A DNA stretch of 16,812 bases, from assembly GCA_016297645.1 (NCBI GenBank), contig JAEDGF010000040.1, positions 1 through 16,812 on the forward strand, written 5' to 3'. Under the pieces are notes generated by a model. The model had not been told where the DNA came from. It was given only the letters and a program-made list of their open reading frames with translations, and did no database searches. Origin of the DNA: Clostridiaceae bacterium (GTDB lineage Bacteria; Bacillota; Clostridia; Oscillospirales; Acutalibacteraceae). The position numbers and the translations under genes are program-made. Shown piece by piece: positions 13,322 to 16,812 of the stretch (the stretch's first letter is position 1; each line of letters starts with the position of its first letter).

Positions 13322-13500
13322 GGACTTAAACCAAGCTGTCAAAGGCACTGCAAACGCAGTTAAAATCAGTATTTTTCGGCTTCTTCAACGCCCAAAACGG
13401 ACGCTGCTTTTGTACCGGACTAAAACCTAACTGTCAAAAGCACCGCAAATGCAGTCGTAATCAGTATTTTTCGGCTTCTTCAACGTCCAAAACAAATACG
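13306..13500. repeat. 95-bp tandem duplication of the darA 3' end
   Basis: 13328-13400 and 13423-13495 align over 73 bases with about 85% identity, including an unbroken identical stretch around TCAGTATTTTTCGGCTTCTT. The right-hand copy contains the last codons and stop of darA. The left-hand copy repeats them (VEEAEKY-stop) without a gene. Each copy also has a small hairpin, ACTGC-loop-GCAGT at 13347-13360 and ACCGC-loop-GCAGT at 13442-13455, whose base differences keep the stem paired by a G-T pair. Confidence 0.85.
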
Positions 13501-13787
13501 GCTGCGCCGCCGACCTTGACCTGACTGCCCAAAGCTCCGTCCGAAAAGCCTCTGCCGAAGCTCTCGGTGGTGGAGGCTTTGTGAATTCGCTCGCTGCAAT
13601 GACGGGCGATTATCTCCTTCGCTCTGTCTACCCTGTCGTCCTCTGTTCCTATCAGGAATGTGGTGTTTCCGACCATGAGAAAACCGCCGGTGGTGGAGAG
13701 CTTTGTCACGGTGAAATTGTCTTTTGTGAGGGCGGCAGCGACTACTGCCGAGTCTTCGTTGTTGACTATTGCGATAATGAGCTTCAT
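13461..13787 (-). CDS. darA: PII-like cyclic-di-AMP receptor DarA (PstA/YaaQ)
   Basis: 108 residues, the usual length. It is a trimeric PII-like protein that binds c-di-AMP; its downstream partner is unknown in most Firmicutes. MKLIIAIVNNEDS opens the ferredoxin-like fold. The ligand loop is NFTVTKLSTTGGFLMVGNTT (24-43), then FLIGTEDDRVD, and the protein ends with VKVGGAAVFVLDVEEAEKY. Against the S. aureus/Bacillus proteins as I remember them, Asn24, Thr28, Gly35, Phe36, Leu37 and Asn41 are kept, but position 26, usually Arg, is Thr. AAAGGAG lies 11 bases before the ATG. It follows the DUF1854 gene by 22 bases with no promoter, so it belongs to the ABC transporter operon. Its 3' end is tandemly duplicated. 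Confidence 0.93.
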   Translation of the reverse strand: MKLIIAIVNNEDSAVVAAALTKDNFTVTKLSTTGGFLMVGNTTFLIGTEDDRVDRAKEIIARHCSERIHKASTTESFGRGFSDGALGSQVKVGGAAVFVLDVEEAEKY

Positions 13788-13809
13788 AATGTGTCAATCT
13801 CCTTTTATA

Positions 13810-14298
13810 TTACAGTTTCGGTTCGAGCATTCGCCGTGAGCGTTTGTCGAGCTTGTTGATATCGGGAACCTCGTAGCGGTTGTCGTCCGCGTCCTTTATG
13901 AGAACGCGCCCGTCGTAAAGCGGCTTGACGGAAACAATGTGATTGCGTATCTCGAATGAGATAATTCCGTGGTCGGTTTCGACCGTCCATATCCAAATCT
14001 GATATTTTTCGCTCATGCTTATAAAGCGCTTTATCTTCGGTATCATATAATACTCGGAAAGAGCGTTTTTCACGGCGTTTGCCGAGTCGCTGTCCAAATT
14101 ATCAAGGTCGCGTATAACGGCAAGCGGTTCGCCGTCGTGCGTCATCAGAGAAATGTACTTACCCGAGCCTGATTTCGGGAAAAGCCTGTGCGCTTCGACC
14201 TCAACGAGCTTTTCTTTTGTAAAATAAAACTCTACATCTAAAAAGAGTTCGCCGTTTTGTGTTATTCTGACTTCAGGGCCGTCAATGTATCTTATCAT
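13810..14298 (-). CDS. DUF1854 family protein, partner of the ABC transporter
   Basis: 162 residues from the ATG at 14298, which has GAGAGGTG 8 bases upstream. A TTG seven codons earlier overlaps the transporter gene and is less likely. The protein is soluble, beta-rich and acidic, without membrane segments or cysteines. The central YISLMTHDGEPLAVIRDLDNLD and later GIISFEIRNHIVSVKPLYDGRVLIKDADDNRYEVPDINKL are typical of the DUF1854 family as I recall it. DUF1854 genes are found beside ABC transporters in other phyla, including some linked to cyanophycin metabolism in proteobacteria. No cyanophycin gene is seen here. The function is unknown; the spacing suggests it works with the transporter. 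Confidence 0.82.
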   Translation of the reverse strand: MIRYIDGPEVRITQNGELFLDVEFYFTKEKLVEVEAHRLFPKSGSGKYISLMTHDGEPLAVIRDLDNLDSDSANAVKNALSEYYMIPKIKRFISMSEKYQIWIWTVETDHGIISFEIRNHIVSVKPLYDGRVLIKDADDNRYEVPDINKLDKRSRRMLEPKL

Positions 14299-14311
14299 GC
14301 TTTGACACCTC

Positions 14312-16561
14312 TCATTCAAAATTCTCGGCGCGTTTCTGCGCCATAAGCTGTTCGCCCATGGACTGTATCTGTATGAGCTTGTAATACTTGCCCTTCTTCG
14401 CCATAAGCTCCTCGGGCGAACCGAACTCGATTATCTCGCCCTTGTCGACAACGGCAATTTTGTTGGCGTTTTTAAGAGTCGAGAGTCTGTGGGCAATCAT
14501 CAGTGTGGTTCTGCCGCGGATAAGACGCTCGATAGCCTCCTGAATAAGATGCTCGGTTTCGGAGTCGACTGCGGCGGTGGCTTCGTCGAAAATAAGGATC
14601 GCCGGGTTCTTCATGACCGCTCTCGCGATTGAAATCCGCTGCTTTTCACCGCCGGAGAGTCCCGTTCCTCGTTCGCCGAGGACGGTGTCGTACGCGTCCG
14701 GCAGACGGCAGATAAACTCGTGGGCGTGGGCGATATCAGCGGCACGCAGCACTTGTTCAACGCGGACATGACCTGCACCGTAAGCAATATTGCTGAAAAT
14801 AGTGTCACGGAACATAAGCGGTTCCTGCTGAACATAGCCTATCTGATCGCGGTAGTAATCGAGATCTATGTCTTTTATATTCTTTCCGTCAACGAGAATT
14901 TCGCCTTCATAGTCGTCATAATAGCGCATTATGAGATTGATAAGCGTACTCTTACCCGAACCGGTCGTGCCAACAATGCCGACAACATCACCAGGCTCTA
15001 TCGTGAGATTGACATTCGAAAGCACCTTTTTGGAGCGGTCAAACGAGAAGTTGACATTTTTGAATTCTATCTTGCCGTCGATGCGCTCGGGAATCTCGCC
15101 CTTTCCGAAGTCATGCTCCGGTTCAGCATCGAGAATGTCGAGAATCTTCTCGGCGCTTGCAAGCGTGTTGCGGTATGTATCGGAGAAGTTCGCGAAGAAG
15201 CTCACCGGCGCGTAGAACATCGAGGCGTAGGAGATGAACGAAACGAGAAGTCCGACCGAAAAGCCGTCGGAGCCTTTTATAACATAGCTGCCGCCGGAGA
15301 ACCAGATAACCAGCGAACCGCAGGTGACAAGAAATGTCATGAACGCCGGGAAAAAGCCCGCTATTTTTGCCGCCTTCGAGTCCTCGCGCATCCATTCTTC
15401 GCAGTAATCGTTGAATTTATTGACGGTTTTTTCTTCATTCGTGAAGGCTTTTATTACTCTTATTCCGGGAATAGTGTCGGTGAGAAGTCCCGAAATGGAC
15501 GCGCCGCGCCGCCAAAGACGCATATAGCGCGGCCCTATTTTTCTGCCGAAAACGCGTCCGATTATTACGACGAACGGAATCGGGAAGAGCGAAAACAGCG
15601 TGAGCTTCGGGTTCATGCATATCATTATCACGAGAATTCCGATAAGTGTTAACAGCTGCACGACTGCCTCCTGCGAAACGCGCAGAACGAAGTTCTGTAT
15701 CGTGCCTGTATCGGAATTTATACGGTTGATGACAGAGCCTGTGGAGGTCTTGTCGTAGAAGCTCATTGGCAGGTGCTGTGATTTTCCGTAAATATCTTTC
15801 TTTAAGTCGATAACTATTTTATCGCCCGTCATTCGCAGCAGGTACGAGCGGACGGCGGTGACGGAATACTGCAAGATGTACACGCCCAAAAGCGCGAGAA
15901 TCATTTTTATGAGAAGCGCGGAATTCCTGTCCGGAAGAACATCGTCCACCATATATCCGGTAACATACGGCGGAATGAGCGACATCGCCGTGGTAAAAAC
16001 CGACAGGAGCATACACACGATAAGCATTTTTTTGTGCGGCAGCGCGTATGCGGCGAATTTCGAGAACATTTTGCCCTTGCCCTTGCAGTTAAGGCACTCC
16101 GCGTCGGGGCGCGGCAGCTTTCTTCCGCACTTGGGGCAGAAGCTGCGGCGGTGCATATATGCGTTTTCGACCGGGTAAATAAGCTCGTCCGAGTAGCCCT
16201 TTTCGTTTACGGCGTTTATAAAGTCGGACGCTGCGTCCGCAATGGACGCTACGGCAAAAGTAAAACGGCTCAGTATGCGCTTTTCGCCGTTCTTCATTTC
16301 GGCAAAAAATGCTGCGTTGCCGTACATTCTTTTTACCTGTGTTTTTTCTATTTCGGAATATTCGATTATTTCGGGTTCCGTTCCGTTTTCTGTATTGAAG
16401 GCATACACGCGCTCCTTAGTAAAGCACAGCGCGTTCGTTTTATAGCTCAGTTTCAGGCTTAGATCCCCCACCACCGTGAAAAGCGGTGCGGTTTGACTGA
16501 AAAGTTTATCGTAGCTCTGCCTGAATTCGCCCGGAAATGGTTTGTTTGTAATCGTCTGCAT
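14312..16561 (-). CDS. ABC exporter (fused TMD-NBD) with N-terminal PH-like domain and zinc ribbon
   Basis: 749 residues, longer than the usual ~580 half-transporter because of about 165 extra N-terminal residues. Residues 1-130 look like a compact beta-rich domain. A four-cysteine zinc ribbon follows (CPKC 142-145, CLNC 156-159). The type IV exporter membrane domain (about 168-460) has six hydrophobic segments, starting KKMLIVCMLLSVFTTAMSLI. The ATPase has Walker A GTTGSGKST (531-539), Q-loop at 578, signature LSGGEKQ (635-641), Walker B ILIFDEA with Glu660 and H-loop His691, all intact. It should act as a homodimer in the inner membrane; the substrate is unknown. AAGGGGGGA precedes the ATG by 5 bases. 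It heads the operon ABC-DUF1854-darA under a consensus promoter. Confidence 0.92.
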   Translation of the reverse strand: MQTITNKPFPGEFRQSYDKLFSQTAPLFTVVGDLSLKLSYKTNALCFTKERVYAFNTENGTEPEIIEYSEIEKTQVKRMYGNAAFFAEMKNGEKRILSRFTFAVASIADAASDFINAVNEKGYSDELIYPVENAYMHRRSFCPKCGRKLPRPDAECLNCKGKGKMFSKFAAYALPHKKMLIVCMLLSVFTTAMSLIPPYVTGYMVDDVLPDRNSALLIKMILALLGVYILQYSVTAVRSYLLRMTGDKIVIDLKKDIYGKSQHLPMSFYDKTSTGSVINRINSDTGTIQNFVLRVSQEAVVQLLTLIGILVIMICMNPKLTLFSLFPIPFVVIIGRVFGRKIGPRYMRLWRRGASISGLLTDTIPGIRVIKAFTNEEKTVNKFNDYCEEWMREDSKAAKIAGFFPAFMTFLVTCGSLVIWFSGGSYVIKGSDGFSVGLLVSFISYASMFYAPVSFFANFSDTYRNTLASAEKILDILDAEPEHDFGKGEIPERIDGKIEFKNVNFSFDRSKKVLSNVNLTIEPGDVVGIVGTTGSGKSTLINLIMRYYDDYEGEILVDGKNIKDIDLDYYRDQIGYVQQEPLMFRDTIFSNIAYGAGHVRVEQVLRAADIAHAHEFICRLPDAYDTVLGERGTGLSGGEKQRISIARAVMKNPAILIFDEATAAVDSETEHLIQEAIERLIRGRTTLMIAHRLSTLKNANKIAVVDKGEIIEFGSPEELMAKKGKYYKLIQIQSMGEQLMAQKRAENFE

Positions 16562-16625
16562 GGGCGTCCCCCCTTATCGCGGATTTTTCGGGTCTTTCCC
16601 GTTTTTCCGCATTTTTTCACGACAC

Positions 16626-16654
16626 ATTATATGTGATGTACTCGGAGTTGTCAA
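16626..16654 (-). promoter_or_regulatory. Perfect consensus sigma-A promoter of the ABC-DUF1854-darA operon
   Basis: On the - strand TTGACA (16654-16649), a 17-base spacer and TATAAT (16631-16626). This is a full match in both hexamers with ideal spacing. The leader of about 57 bases runs to the ATG at 16561. Confidence 0.9.
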
Positions 16655-16683
16655 CGGTAATATTTAATTTGCAATATTTTTTT

Positions 16684-16767
16684 GAAAATACGGGACTTGC
16701 CCCAGAAAATACGGGACTTGCCCGGGAAAATACGGGACTTGCCCGAGAAAATACAGAACTTGCCCGA
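16684..16767. repeat. Four 21-bp tandem repeats upstream of the ABC operon promoter
   Basis: Units start at 16684, 16705, 16726 and 16747: GAAAATACGGGACTTGCCCG plus one variable base. The fourth has AGA for GGG. Each unit holds the small inverted repeat CGGG-ACTTG-CCCG, broken in the fourth. The 21-base period places every unit on the same face of the helix. A partial echo (GGAAAATACGCATTCCCG) reaches the window end, and a 6-bp hairpin ACACGG-AAAAC-CCGTGT lies at 16769-16785. The block ends 30 bases before the -35 element. Confidence 0.88.
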
Positions 16768-16812
16768 AACACGGAAAACCCGTGTGTTACGGTCGGAAAA
16801 TACGCATTCCCG

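Noticed and set aside
14299..14319. TTG start for the DUF1854 gene
   Set aside because: It overlaps the transporter stop and has no ribosome-binding site, whereas the ATG at 14298 has GAGAGGTG at correct spacing.
14720..15652. 310-residue + strand frame opposite the ABC transporter
   Set aside because: It is antisense to an intact, motif-complete ABC gene, has no ribosome-binding site and no recognisable domain.
16684..16767. Noc-binding sites (ATTTCCCGGGAAAT) in the 21-bp repeats
   Set aside because: Only the junction of units 2 and 3 gives CCCGGGAAAA. The other junctions do not, so the resemblance looks accidental.

Overview
This is a bacterial chromosome segment, most likely from a gut-type clostridial Firmicute of the Oscillospiraceae/Ruminococcaceae kind. 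I infer this from the block mnmG-rsmG-noc-soj-parB-serS, typical of the origin-proximal part of Firmicute chromosomes, together with strong AAAGGAG ribosome-binding sites, sigma-A promoters, a DarA-type c-di-AMP receptor and parS sites. Species cannot be named from sequence alone. No rRNA, tRNA, phage gene, transposase or CRISPR array is visible, and dnaA/rpmH/rnpA/yidC/jag are outside the window.

Layout. Positions 1-315 hold an imperfect inverted-repeat element and then the promoter of mnmE (316-1677, +). A degenerate 68-bp tandem repeat separates mnmE from a small convergent gene for a tail-anchored protein (1964-2230, -). An AT-rich gap (2231-2718) carries a palindrome and a symmetric set of 9-mers. 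It is followed by a tightly overlapping + strand operon: 8-oxoguanine DNA glycosylase, short-chain dehydrogenase and YgjP-like metallopeptidase (2719-4885). Everything further right reads on the - strand: an XRE/sigma-4-like regulator with stacked palindromes in front of it (4976-5431), then soj-parB-serS (8902-5919), a Noc/ParB paralogue (10323-9526), mnmG-rsmG (13243-10639) and an ABC transporter-DUF1854-darA operon (16561-13461).

How the genes work together. MnmE and MnmG form the complex that makes the 5-carboxymethylaminomethyl-type modification of tRNA wobble uridine, and RsmG methylates 16S rRNA. Soj, ParB and the three parS-like sites form the chromosome partition system. The second ParB-like protein is placed where Noc normally sits, but it has an unusual CTP-motif region and no membrane-targeting N-terminus. 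SerS charges tRNA-Ser and appears to be co-transcribed with soj-parB. The right-hand operon joins an unusual zinc-ribbon ABC exporter to a DUF1854 protein and a c-di-AMP receptor.

The most unusual content is non-coding. There is a 12-copy array of about 31 bp between noc and soj whose - strand unit resembles the rrn boxA/ITS antitermination motif. Six 9-mers are arranged as a mirror image at 2458-2586. Three different palindromes precede the XRE regulator, and four 21-bp repeats lie just upstream of a perfect consensus promoter. Two genes have tandem duplications of their 3' ends. A two-codon ATG-ATA-TAA minigene with a strong ribosome-binding site lies directly after the serS terminator.
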